Below, in pieces: positions 1 to 9,483 of a stretch of DNA of 64,000 nt; within the stretch, counting starts at the first letter, position 1; the number at the start of each line of letters is the position of its first letter. Below the pieces are notes generated by a model. It saw nothing but the letters and a program-made list of their open reading frames with translations, was not told the origin of the DNA and did not search any database. A program made the position numbers and the translations under genes. This stretch comes from Vibrio sp. Y2-5 (lineage in GTDB: Bacteria > Pseudomonadota > Gammaproteobacteria > Enterobacterales > Vibrionaceae): assembly GCF_014596725.1 (NCBI RefSeq), contig NZ_JACVEG010000001.1, positions 620,001 through 684,000 of the forward strand, in the 5' to 3' direction.

Positions 1-672
<672 letters not shown>

Positions 673-703
673 TGCTGATAGGCTAATCAAGCAATAACGA
701 CTA

Positions 704-737
704 AACACCGAGCTCGAAAGAGTTCGGTGTTTTTTTA
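704..737 (+). terminator. Intrinsic terminator after serS
   Basis: A 12-bp stem (704-715 with 720-731, one G-T pair) closes a GAAA tetraloop and runs into a T tract. It lies about 30 nt after the serS stop codon. Confidence 0.9.
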
Positions 738-889
738 TGCCTTTAAATCGAGACTGGTTTTAGGATATTTGCGAATAGGTTCCTGTTTTTTAACAATTAA
801 ACTTAAATAACTAGAACTGCGCCGATGCAAATTAGTTCATAAGTTTACGAGTAATAGGCGACTCAATACCCTCTTTGAAATGTGATCTT

Positions 890-907
890 AGTGCAAAAAG
901 TTGCACT
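890..907. promoter_or_regulatory. Inverted repeat before the lyase-like lipoprotein gene
   Basis: AGTGCAA (890-896) and TTGCACT (901-907) form a perfect 7-bp dyad with a 4-nt centre, about 15 nt upstream of the AAGGAG ribosome binding site. A TGTGA half-site resembling half of a CRP box lies just upstream (around 881-885). It could be a repressor operator or an mRNA hairpin; the binding protein is unknown. Confidence 0.4.
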
Positions 908-932
908 GATGATATTTTGATAAGGAGCTATT

Positions 933-3900
933 GTGAAAACACTTAGACTATCGATTCTTGCCATATCTGTTGGTGCCATTGTTGGCTGCGGTGGTGAAGA
1001 TTCTTCTCCGGCGAATACCACAAGGGAAGCTACTGTTTATAAGGCAGAAGTGGCCGATGAGTATCTTGAAGATGCACTTGTTTGGTTAGATTTGAATAAT
1101 AATTACCAATTAGATGCTGGAGAACCCAACTCATATACCGACTCGGCTGGTAACGCGTTGTTAGAAATAACAGCGATCGACAATGTGCCTCAAGCGTATT
1201 CTCTTATTGCATCCGCAATGAAAGATCGCACCATCAATAGAAAAACAGGCGATAAAGTCAGCAAATCTTACATGATGGTAGCGCCCGCAGGGGTTCAAAG
1301 AATTTCACCAGTTTCACATCTAATCTACTCCAAGCAAAAAACAGAAGGTTTAGATTTTGAGCAAGCGGCATCGACAGTTGCTGCTATTGTTGGCGAGGTT
1401 AGCGAGCAAGAATTGCTAAATTTCCTCAACAAGCAAGAAAATAAAACACTTCAAGCACTGTCTCATACTTTGGCTAGCGTCATGCCTGAAGCTGACATCC
1501 CATTAACACAGCAACAACTTGTTCAATCACATCCAGATTTGGAAAGGGTGGTTGTGGCTTTTAACAATCGTTCAAATAAAAAGTTAGAAGCAGATATTGA
1601 ATCTGTAAGCGCTGAAAACCTCATACCTGTAGCACTCGATGAAACCGCAACTACTGATGTCAGTGAGCCAAGTGACAGCAAAAAGATAGTTGAAGTGGGA
1701 TTACCAGTGCTTAACATCCAAAGTTCGACGCCAACCACAACAACCAATACTAGCGTTTTAAGTCAGCCCGTTGAACCAGCTCTCGTAAAAGCAGTAATCC
1801 CAACACTGGAAGTAGTGGGGGAGACATCAACGACAGATAGTCAGACTTCAAATGAGACAACTCCAACGTCAGAGGCAGTAACGACGAAAACGGGTGATCA
1901 AGGTACGGCACAACTTCCAGTGAGTAATACTCCAGCGACAGACCAACCTTTAAGTCCTGAACAAGGAGTTCAAGACAGTACTTCACCTAGCGTTGTGACT
2001 GAAACAGAAACTACAGGGAAGAGCCTGCCAAACGAGGCGCTTCCGACTACAGCTGCAGTAACGACGGGAACAGATACTCAAGGCACGGCTCAACTTCCAG
2101 TGAGTAATACTCCAGCGACAGACCAAGCTGTAACTACCGCACAAGGAATTCAAGACAGTACTTCACCTAGCGCTGTAACTGAAACAGAAACTACAGGGAA
2201 TAGCCTGCCCAACGAGACGCTTCCGACGACAGATGCAGTAACGACGGGAACAGATACTGAAGGCACGGCTCAACTTCCAGAGATTAATACTCCAGCGACA
2301 GACCAACCTTTAAGTCCTGAACAAGGAGTTCAAAGCAGTACTTCATCTGGCGTTGTGGCTGAAACAGAAACTACAGGGAATAACCTGCCAAACGAGACGC
2401 TTCCGACTACAGATGCAGTAACGACGGGAACAGATACTGAAGGCACGGCTCAACTTCCAGAGATTAATACTCCAGCGACAGACCAACCTTTAAGTCCTGA
2501 ACAAGGAGTTCAAAGCAGTACTTCATCTGGCGTTGTGGCTGAAACAGAAACTACAGGGAATAACCTGCCAAACGAGACGCTTCCGACTACAGATGCAGTA
2601 ACGACGGGAACAGATACTCAAGGTACAGTGCAACTTCCAGAGAATAATGTTCCGTCGACAGACCAAGTTTTAAGTTCCGAACAAGGAACTGGTGAAGGGT
2701 CTTCATCTGGCGTTGTGGCTGAGACAGATAATACAGGGAGTATACTCCCAAGCGAGACTTTGCCAACGTCAGAGGTAGTGACATCGGGTACAGATGCTCA
2801 AGGTACAGCGCAACTTCCAGAGAGTAATCCTCCGGCGCCAGAGCAACCTTTAAGTCCTGAGCAAGTAACTAGTGAAGGTTCTTCACCTAGTGCTGTGACT
2901 GAAACAGAAATTACAGGGAATAGCCTCCCAAGCGAGACTGTGCCAGCATTAGAGCCAGCAACAACTGGAACGGATATTGAGGCGAAGACACAAAATCCAC
3001 CTCCCAATAATGCTGAAGAACAACCCTTTCAAACTCTGGTTGCTACTGATTTAGACATACTAGTCACAAGGGTTTCGGCTGATTTTGTTGCTGCAGAAGA
3101 AAGAAGTGCCCTAGGTCAGTCTAAGAGCTTAGATGTTTTGGCATCGAAGCTTCGATACGACCTACAAGCGGATGGTCGTTGGTTGGATATAAATTATGAG
3201 CGAACAAATAGCGATCAATGGCCTGCAGAACAGCACTTAAAAAGGTTGGAAACAATTGCCGCGGCGTTTCACAAAACTAACAATCAAGAATATAAGCTGT
3301 TTGCAAATAAAGCCTTAAAGTTCTGGTTGATAACGAAACCCATTATGACAGGATGGTGGAGTGAGTATGGTGAGTACCACTCATTGGCACAGGTTGCCTT
3401 CTTATTGGGTGATGGTTTAGAGGTAGACTTGAAGTCGCAAGTTATAAGTCTCCTAGCGAATGCACCTAGCAAGCAACAACTGGGCTTAAATCGCGTTGAT
3501 GAAGCAGTGACCAGCATATATTACGGGTTGTTGAGTCAGCAAGAATCTCTTGTGAGCGCTGGTCTTGAAGAGTTGGCCCAGATAATACTAGATACTGCAG
3601 TGATTGGTGAATCACCAGATTGGTCTTCGTTTTTAAGCCAACAATTAAATAGTGGAAAAACAGGAGAGGAGATTTTTTATTCCATCTTACGTTGGGCCTA
3701 CAACGTAAATGATCTTCCTTGGAAGTTTAGTGAGTACAGTGCTCAAATTTTAGCGAGCATTTTACTTGACGGTATACGTTGGATGCAGAGTTTTGAACAG
3801 TTGGGTTTAGATGTACCCAGTGGAGAAATTGGTCAGCAAATTGAAGCGACTCAGTCTGGGGCGAGCACTGGCACATTACCTACCAGCATGGATATGGTCG

Positions 3901-5669
3901 CAGCACTTTTCCCCACTCGTAACAACGAGGCGATAGCTTACAAGGGCCAAGTGTATGACAACCAAGTTACTGGACTGAACGGCTTCAAACAGTTTTTGCT
4001 TGCTGATTCAACAGTGACTGCGACGGATAACTTCATGTTTGGTATTAAAATGGACTCAATACGTGCTTTACCAGAAGCCAGTGATGATGCGCATATAAAA
4101 TTTTGGACGGGACTTGGCAGTACGTCATTAATTCAATCGGGTAAGGAACATGAGAGTCTTAATTCTGTGCTCGATTTTACGAAAATCCCTGGTGTTACTG
4201 CACCGCAATACCCTATGCCACCAACATATGATTCAGATACCTTACGTTATATGGAATTTTATGGTGGGGCTACAAACGGCAAAGTGGGTGTGACAACGGT
4301 ATCTATAAATATGAGTGCATACCGTGTCGTGGGGAGTGGTCCAACTCAACAGTATGTTTGGACACCCTCAACGACCGTTCGAGATGAACTTTTCGCCAAT
4401 AAATCTTGGTTCAGTTTTGGTGAACAGATTGTTGTACTTGGATCTGGCATTAGTTCAACACATTTAGAACCTGTATTTACAACCATCAACCAAACAGCAT
4501 TAAACGGGCCAGTAACGTTAAGCAACAGAGACAACTTAGTCATTGGTAGTCACGATATCTCACCGTATCCTTGGATACACCATGATGGGGTAGGTTATGT
4601 TTTCTGGGATCACTCAAAACGTTCGGCTTTGATCGATAGTCGTCAAGCGGTTGCAGCTGATGGCACTAAAGTAAGCAAAGATGTTTTTACTTTAACTATT
4701 CCACACGATCCGGAACCTAAGGATAAGTCGTATCAATATATTATGCTGCCGAGTATAGATGCTCAGAAAATGTCTGAGTACCAACAGAATATACCAGTTA
4801 AAGTACTGTCCAACACAAGGGGAGTTCATGCTGTTGAAGATACGGAGAAAAACATCATTAGCGCAGTGTTCTTCGCTGCTAGCGAGTTAGAAGTAGATCC
4901 AGATTATAAGATTAAAGTGGATTCTCCTTCTGTGGTGATACTGGATAGAAGTGGATTTAATACAAAAGTGAACGTGTCTACACCCGCTAAAGATTATCGA
5001 GGTATTAACATTACTATCACCGCTAATGGTGTGCCGAAAACACACCGTGTAGTAACTCCGGGAGGGGAGAAGACGGGCAGCAGCGTGTCTTTCGAATTTG
5101 AATCAAATCAGGGGATTTATTCGCTTGATGATCCCCAAGAATTTAATGGTTATATGACGCATCTGCCAGTAGAGGATGTGTTCGTTCAAGGTGGTTGGCA
5201 CGTATCGACCCAATACGGAAGCTTGGGGTATATGCAGCTTAAAAATGGTACGGATGTGAATCATCGCAGAAGTTTAGTTCGATATGATCTTTCTCTGGCT
5301 GAACCTCAACAAATTAGCAGAGCGACTCTAAGATTGTTTGTTCGAGGTATCAGAAATGATGGAACATTAAAGCGTTCAATCGTTGCAAGATTAGTGCATA
5401 CGACGGATTGGAATGAGCTCAACACCACCTACAGCACATTCCCTCAAGTGACGATAATCAAAGAGTCGCAACCGATTTATGTAGGTAGGGAAGTAGAAGG
5501 GAAATGGATTGATATCGATGTGACAGACTTGATGCGCGATGTTCAGCCAGACCAGAAGGATAACATAGTGTTTGAACTCGCTGACTTAACACCAGATTAT
5601 TTGGGGGATTATATTAGTTTTGCGACCAAAGAATTTGGCTATAAAGGCCCTCAGCTAATTTTGGAATAA
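933..5669 (+). CDS. Large surface lipoprotein: repeat region, polysaccharide lyase 8-like module, C-terminal DNRLRE/CBM96-like domain
   Basis: 1578 residues, GTG start with AAGGAG 6 nt upstream. A signal peptide ends in the lipobox IVGC (Cys19); Gly at +2 favours the outer membrane. Residues about 35-130 form a small domain with an Asp/Asn-rich loop (LDLNNNYQLDAGEP). Residues about 290-680 are Thr/Pro/Glu-rich 60-residue tandem repeats. Residues about 700-1000 resemble the helical half and about 1000-1390 the beta half of family PL8 lyases (KSWFSFGEQIVVLGSGI, HHDGVGYVFWD, KSYQYIMLPS). The last about 165 residues look like a DNRLRE (CBM96-like) binding domain. The PL8 Asn seems kept (LNRVDEA), but the usual DGSFxQH...YxGxYG stretch is replaced by DWSSFLSQQ. 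A substrate such as alginate or a glycosaminoglycan is a guess. The gene stands alone, with no sugar-use genes around it. Confidence 0.72.
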   Translation: MKTLRLSILAISVGAIVGCGGEDSSPANTTREATVYKAEVADEYLEDALVWLDLNNNYQLDAGEPNSYTDSAGNALLEITAIDNVPQAYSLIASAMKDRTINRKTGDKVSKSYMMVAPAGVQRISPVSHLIYSKQKTEGLDFEQAASTVAAIVGEVSEQELLNFLNKQENKTLQALSHTLASVMPEADIPLTQQQLVQSHPDLERVVVAFNNRSNKKLEADIESVSAENLIPVALDETATTDVSEPSDSKKIVEVGLPVLNIQSSTPTTTTNTSVLSQPVEPALVKAVIPTLEVVGETSTTDSQTSNETTPTSEAVTTKTGDQGTAQLPVSNTPATDQPLSPEQGVQDSTSPSVVTETETTGKSLPNEALPTTAAVTTGTDTQGTAQLPVSNTPATDQAVTTAQGIQDSTSPSAVTETETTGNSLPNETLPTTDAVTTGTDTEGTAQLPEINTPATDQPLSPEQGVQSSTSSGVVAETETTGNNLPNETLPTTDAVTTGTDTEGTAQLPEINTPATDQPLSPEQGVQSSTSSGVVAETETTGNNLPNETLPTTDAVTTGTDTQGTVQLPENNVPSTDQVLSSEQGTGEGSSSGVVAETDNTGSILPSETLPTSEVVTSGTDAQGTAQLPESNPPAPEQPLSPEQVTSEGSSPSAVTETEITGNSLPSETVPALEPATTGTDIEAKTQNPPPNNAEEQPFQTLVATDLDILVTRVSADFVAAEERSALGQSKSLDVLASKLRYDLQADGRWLDINYERTNSDQWPAEQHLKRLETIAAAFHKTNNQEYKLFANKALKFWLITKPIMTGWWSEYGEYHSLAQVAFLLGDGLEVDLKSQVISLLANAPSKQQLGLNRVDEAVTSIYYGLLSQQESLVSAGLEELAQIILDTAVIGESPDWSSFLSQQLNSGKTGEEIFYSILRWAYNVNDLPWKFSEYSAQILASILLDGIRWMQSFEQLGLDVPSGEIGQQIEATQSGASTGTLPTSMDMVAALFPTRNNEAIAYKGQVYDNQVTGLNGFKQFLLADSTVTATDNFMFGIKMDSIRALPEASDDAHIKFWTGLGSTSLIQSGKEHESLNSVLDFTKIPGVTAPQYPMPPTYDSDTLRYMEFYGGATNGKVGVTTVSINMSAYRVVGSGPTQQYVWTPSTTVRDELFANKSWFSFGEQIVVLGSGISSTHLEPVFTTINQTALNGPVTLSNRDNLVIGSHDISPYPWIHHDGVGYVFWDHSKRSALIDSRQAVAADGTKVSKDVFTLTIPHDPEPKDKSYQYIMLPSIDAQKMSEYQQNIPVKVLSNTRGVHAVEDTEKNIISAVFFAASELEVDPDYKIKVDSPSVVILDRSGFNTKVNVSTPAKDYRGINITITANGVPKTHRVVTPGGEKTGSSVSFEFESNQGIYSLDDPQEFNGYMTHLPVEDVFVQGGWHVSTQYGSLGYMQLKNGTDVNHRRSLVRYDLSLAEPQQISRATLRLFVRGIRNDGTLKRSIVARLVHTTDWNELNTTYSTFPQVTIIKESQPIYVGREVEGKWIDIDVTDLMRDVQPDQKDNIVFELADLTPDYLGDYISFATKEFGYKGPQLILE
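1850..2976 (+). repeat. 180-bp in-frame tandem repeats (60-residue Thr/Pro/Glu-rich units)
   Basis: About six units of 180 bp encode a motif like TAQLPEINTPATDQPLSPEQ followed by a Ser/Thr/Glu-rich half. Units 2229-2438 and 2409-2618 are identical over 210 bp at a shift of exactly 180, while flanking units have diverged. This points to a recent duplication or gene conversion, and copy number could vary between strains. The repeats form the stalk between the N-terminal domain and the lyase-like module. Confidence 0.93.
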
Positions 5670-5737
5670 GTTGTAAGTAGCAACAAGGCGGATACTTCTT
5701 TGGGGTTAGTGTGTTCGTTGTTGTTTGGAGCAGGTTT

Positions 5738-5752
5738 GCACACAGTTAGTGC
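5738..5752. promoter_or_regulatory. Candidate NtrC enhancer site upstream of nasA
   Basis: GCAC-N7-GTGC at 5738-5752 has the half-sites and spacing of the known NtrC sites at glnA. It lies 54 bp upstream of the sigma-54-type element at 5806-5821, a normal enhancer distance. This is pattern matching only. Confidence 0.55.
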
Positions 5753-5805
5753 GTGGCTGAACCATCTCATTTAGCTAATATGTTGATTTATAGTGATATT
5801 GCTGT

Positions 5806-5821
5806 TGGCATTCGTATTGCT
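5806..5821 (+). promoter_or_regulatory. Sigma-54-type promoter of nasA
   Basis: TGGCAT-N5-TTGCT keeps the invariant GG and GC dinucleotides exactly 10 nt apart, matching the -24/-12 consensus TGGCAC-N5-TTGCW. The predicted transcription start near 5832 places the leader hairpins (5850-5918) at the beginning of the mRNA. Confidence 0.75.
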
Positions 5822-5849
5822 ATAACAAATTAAAGCAAATCTGATTAAA

Positions 5850-5918
5850 GTTAACTTGTCCAAGTTGACCGTAATAGGCAAAGACGCCTTACTTCCCTGA
5901 GAAGTAAGGCGTCTTTTT
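5850..5918 (+). promoter_or_regulatory. nasA leader with ANTAR-type antiterminator hairpin
   Basis: A first hairpin pairs 5850-5857 with 5862-5869 (8 bp, one G-T, loop GTCC). A second pairs AGGC 5876-5879 with GCCT 5886-5889 around the hexaloop AAAGAC (5880-5885); three outer pairs (5871-5873 with 5890-5892) flank a 2-nt bulge. The loop has A at position 1 and G at position 4, the signature of RNA bound by ANTAR proteins. It shares bases with the 5' arm of the terminator at 5881-5915, so the two folds exclude each other. NasT (10593-11180) is the obvious ligand. The first hairpin lacks the consensus hexaloop, so it is an imperfect P1. Confidence 0.75.
5881..5918 (+). terminator. Attenuator (intrinsic terminator) in the nasA leader
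   Basis: A perfect 15-bp stem pairs 5881-5895 with 5901-5915 (loop CCTGA) and is followed by a T run. It ends about 25 nt before the nasA start, so it must be read through for nasA expression. Confidence 0.9.
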
Positions 5919-5945
5919 ATTTGTCATAAGAGCAGGGAAGTGATG

Positions 5946-8567
5946 ATGGCAGTAAACAAAACTCAAACAACATGCCCGTACTGCGGTGTCGGCTGTGGTG
6001 TGGTGGCAAATAAAGATTCAATAGAGGGTGATAAGCAACATCCAGCCAATCAGGGCGCTCTATGCGTCAAAGGCTCAGCATTAAAAGAGAGCTTAGCAAT
6101 GCCATCTCGTCTCCTTTATCCCAAGATGCAAGGACAAGAGATCTCTTGGGATCAGGCGAGTGATGAGATAGCACAAAGAATCCATCAAGCAATTCAGAAG
6201 CATGGTCCAGACTCTGTGGCTATGTACGTCTCAGGGCAAATACTGACTGAAGATTACTACGTTGCGAACAAGCTGATGAAGGGCTACGTAGGTAGCGCAA
6301 ATATCGATACCAACTCTCGGCTTTGTATGTCTTCTGCAGTTGCGGCGCATGTGCGTGCTTTTGGAGAAGATGTGGTTCCAGTAAATTATGACGACATTGC
6401 TCATGCTGATTTACTTGTTCTGATTGGAGCCAATACCGCATGGACCCACCCAGTATTGTTTAGGCGTATTCAACAAGCCCGTGAAAATAACCCTGATTTA
6501 AAATTGGTAGTCATTGACCCAAGAAAAACGGTGACCGCTGAGCAGGCTGACTTGCATCTTGCGATCGAAAATGATGGTGACGTCTTGCTGTACAACGGTT
6601 TACTCCGTTTCCTGATAGACCAGAATGCGTTGAATGAAGACTATATTGATGCATCAACAGAAGGCTTTTCTGAACTGGAAAAAGAAGTGAAGTCCGAGCG
6701 TTACAAGTTAGAAAATGTGGCGCGCGCATTAAATCTAACTCTGAATGAAGTCACCACTTTTTATCGCTGGTTTAGTCATAAACCCAAAGCTCTGAGTTTG
6801 TTTTGTCAGGGTATCAATCAGTCTGAATCTGGTGTGGATAAAGGCAACGCGATTATCAATGCGCACCTTGCCAGCGGAAAAATCGGCAAACAAGGGTGTG
6901 GTCCCTTTTCTCTAACAGGGCAACCAAATGCGATGGGCGGTAGAGAAGTTGGTGGACTAGCAAACCAGCTCGCCGTGCATCGTGGCTTTGATACTGAATC
7001 AGTACGTTTAGTTAAAGAGTATTGGCAATCACCATCGATTGCCACTAAACCGGGCCTTAAGGCAGTCGATCTTTTTGAAGCTGTCGAAGCGGGGAAAATC
7101 AAGGTGCTGTGGATTATGGCAACCAACCCTGTTGTTTCGTTACCGAATAGCGACCAAGTCCGCCGAGCTTTGAAACGTTGTGACTTTGTGGTGGTGTCTG
7201 ACATTACCGAACAAAGTGATGTGGCAGAGTTCGCTGACCTCGTGCTGCCCGCTGCAGGATGGGGTGAAAAACAGGGGATGGTGACTAACTCTGAGCGTCG
7301 TATGTCTCGTCAGCGCGCGTTTCTACCCGCACCGGGAGAAGCAAAACCGGATTGGTGGGCAATGACTCAGGTAGGAAAAAAACTGTGCTCAAAGTTGAAC
7401 TGTGAATCCGGATTTGAGTTCGACAGTGAAGCGGCTATTTTTCGTGAGTTTGCGGGTCTCAGCGCAATCAACACAGATTCCAATTATCTGTTCGACCTCT
7501 CTAAATTCGCTTCCATGAGCGATGACGAGTATGCGAACTGGCAGCCAACGCAGTGGCCGTTAGAAACAGAAGCGCCTTACCGTGATGGCGTGTTTTCTAC
7601 CTCTTCGGGTAAAGCTCAATTTGTTGCGGTAACCGCACCTTCGGCACCAAATAATGGCTGGTGGCTCAACACGGGTAGATTGCGAGATCAGTGGCATACC
7701 ATGACGCGAACAGGCCATATCGCAAAACTCGCTGCGGGAGAAGTTGAGCCAACGATTTATGTCAACAAACTCAGCGCAGAAACCATAGGGCTACAAGAAG
7801 GTTACTGCGCTGCGATACGTGGTATCTCGGATGAATCCGATTCGTGTATTTTTGCCAAGGTGAAATTTGATGATGGGCTCAGCGGTAAACAGCTATTTAT
7901 GTCTATGCATTGGGCGGGGCGCTATGGTGGTCAATCTCAAGTCAACCGAACGGTTTCAAACGTGGTCGACCCTATCTCGGGTCAGCCGGCATTCAAATCT
8001 TCAAACGTGCATATTGCTGCCGTCCAGATGCAAAGCTATGGCATCTATGTTGGGCTGGAGAGAGATTTACCCAGCTGTGATTACAGTAGTTATCAACTGG
8101 ATGATAACGCAGCCATTATGCGTTTTGCGAACCTCACCACATTAGATAAATCGATGTTTGCTGTTAGCCAAGGAGAAAAAGTTTTCCGCTGGGATCTACC
8201 ACAAGGCTGGATGATGGTGATAGGCCGTCAAACTGGCAACCAGCAGCAAATGACAGTGACGGGTGTGTTGCTTATTTCTCCGCAACCACTGGAGCAAGAT
8301 TACACCGCTATCACAGCCTTAATCGGCAAGCCACTAAGCTTGAGCTCTATTATCTCGATTGCCGGAGAAAAGGCGCAAAGTCAGCTGGTATGCAGCTGTT
8401 TTAGAGTGACCGATAAGCAGATTCAAACCGCCATAGAAGAGGACGGCTGTGTATCGTTAAATCAGCTCCAATCCAAACTGAAATGTGGCTCGAATTGCGG
8501 TTCATGTCTGCCGGAAGTCAACAAAATTCTTAAAAGCTATCAGACGATTGCTGTGAGCAAGGCATAA
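5946..8567 (+). CDS. nasA: Assimilatory nitrate reductase, catalytic subunit
   Basis: Reduces nitrate to nitrite in the cytoplasm using a bis-MGD molybdenum cofactor. The start at 5946 (873 residues) is chosen because GGGA at 5935-5938 is then 7 nt upstream; GTG 5940 and ATG 5943 are in frame. Cys10, Cys13, Cys17 and Cys40 ligate an N-terminal [4Fe-4S] cluster (CPYCGVGCGV), followed by molybdopterin oxidoreductase and dinucleotide-binding domains. The last about 60 residues are a BFD-like [2Fe-2S] domain (CSCFRVT...CGSNCGSC), probably the electron entry. No separate NAD(P)H-oxidising subunit gene is present, so the donor must come from elsewhere. It is controlled by a sigma-54-type promoter and an attenuated leader, and is followed 10 nt later by cobA. 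Confidence 0.96.
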   Translation: MAVNKTQTTCPYCGVGCGVVANKDSIEGDKQHPANQGALCVKGSALKESLAMPSRLLYPKMQGQEISWDQASDEIAQRIHQAIQKHGPDSVAMYVSGQILTEDYYVANKLMKGYVGSANIDTNSRLCMSSAVAAHVRAFGEDVVPVNYDDIAHADLLVLIGANTAWTHPVLFRRIQQARENNPDLKLVVIDPRKTVTAEQADLHLAIENDGDVLLYNGLLRFLIDQNALNEDYIDASTEGFSELEKEVKSERYKLENVARALNLTLNEVTTFYRWFSHKPKALSLFCQGINQSESGVDKGNAIINAHLASGKIGKQGCGPFSLTGQPNAMGGREVGGLANQLAVHRGFDTESVRLVKEYWQSPSIATKPGLKAVDLFEAVEAGKIKVLWIMATNPVVSLPNSDQVRRALKRCDFVVVSDITEQSDVAEFADLVLPAAGWGEKQGMVTNSERRMSRQRAFLPAPGEAKPDWWAMTQVGKKLCSKLNCESGFEFDSEAAIFREFAGLSAINTDSNYLFDLSKFASMSDDEYANWQPTQWPLETEAPYRDGVFSTSSGKAQFVAVTAPSAPNNGWWLNTGRLRDQWHTMTRTGHIAKLAAGEVEPTIYVNKLSAETIGLQEGYCAAIRGISDESDSCIFAKVKFDDGLSGKQLFMSMHWAGRYGGQSQVNRTVSNVVDPISGQPAFKSSNVHIAAVQMQSYGIYVGLERDLPSCDYSSYQLDDNAAIMRFANLTTLDKSMFAVSQGEKVFRWDLPQGWMMVIGRQTGNQQQMTVTGVLLISPQPLEQDYTAITALIGKPLSLSSIISIAGEKAQSQLVCSCFRVTDKQIQTAIEEDGCVSLNQLQSKLKCGSNCGSCLPEVNKILKSYQTIAVSKA

Positions 8568-8577
8568 GGAATTTGCT

Positions 8578-9456
8578 ATGAAAATGAGATCCAACACAAC
8601 AGCGCATACACATGAAAGCTTCACTGTTCATGAGCGTCATTATTGTGAAACACTTAATTTGCCGCGCCGCAGTTCTTCGAATGGAACACAAGGCTTTGTC
8701 TACTTGGTTGGAGCAGGACCAAACGACCCTGATTTATTGACGGTGAAAGCACTGAAAGTTATTCAAACGGCAGATGTGGTGGTGTATGACCGATTAGTTG
8801 GGCGTGAGATACTCGACCTTGTTAATCCCGACGCAGAAATGGTCTACGTAGGCAAACGCTGCGGGTTACCTAGCCTCAAACAGGAGGAAACTAACCGCTT
8901 GCTGGTGGAGTTTGCACAAAAAGGACTGCAAGTTGTGCGTTTAAAAGGCGGAGATCCGTTCATATTTGGCCGCGGTGGTGAAGAAGCGCTGGAACTGGTT
9001 AAACACAATATCGCTTATCAAGTGATTCCGGGGATTACTGCTGCTATCGGTTGCTCATCAAGCGCTCTGATCCCTTTAACTCATAGACAAGTCTCTCGTA
9101 GTGTTACGTTAATTACAGGTCAAGTGGTCACTGGCGCTCTTCCTGCATGGGCGGGGCTGGTGGCTAGCGGTCAAACTCTGGTTTTCTATATGGGGCTGGA
9201 GAATGCAAGTTCGATACAAGAAGGCTTAATTCAGCATGGTCTGTCGGCGGACACTCCTGTTGCTGTGGTTGGACAAGGCTGCTCAGTCAATCAAACGGTT
9301 GTTACCTTTGAGCTTCATCAGCTCACACAAACAGCAAATGATCTAAAAGGATTAAGTCCTGCATTGATTATTATGGGCGATGTGGTCAAGCTTAGAGAAC
9401 AGTTAATTCAAACCGCACAAGCGACACGTTTTCAAGCGGAGTCTGCGCATCTATAA
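8578..9456 (+). CDS. cobA: Uroporphyrinogen-III C-methyltransferase (SUMT)
   Basis: Transfers two methyl groups from SAM to uroporphyrinogen III, giving precorrin-2, the precursor of siroheme. The 292-residue protein has the full tetrapyrrole methylase fold: GAGPNDPDLLTVKAL near residue 45, the GGDPFIFGRGGEE loop near 125, and the PGITAA motif. About 35 extra N-terminal residues precede the domain. The start has AAGGA just upstream and lies 10 nt after nasA, so both are co-transcribed. In this locus its job is most likely to supply siroheme to NirB. Oxidase/chelatase steps would need CysG or another enzyme, not encoded here. Confidence 0.95.
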   Translation: MKMRSNTTAHTHESFTVHERHYCETLNLPRRSSSNGTQGFVYLVGAGPNDPDLLTVKALKVIQTADVVVYDRLVGREILDLVNPDAEMVYVGKRCGLPSLKQEETNRLLVEFAQKGLQVVRLKGGDPFIFGRGGEEALELVKHNIAYQVIPGITAAIGCSSSALIPLTHRQVSRSVTLITGQVVTGALPAWAGLVASGQTLVFYMGLENASSIQEGLIQHGLSADTPVAVVGQGCSVNQTVVTFELHQLTQTANDLKGLSPALIIMGDVVKLREQLIQTAQATRFQAESAHL

Positions 9457-9483
9457 GCTTTATTTGTAAGCGATGAGGTTGTC

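Noticed and set aside
2587..2784. Minus-strand frames inside the repeat region
   Set aside because: They arise from the repeat periodicity of the lipoprotein gene and have no start signals.
1850..2976. CRISPR array
   Set aside because: The 180-bp units are in-frame coding repeats without spacers or cas genes.
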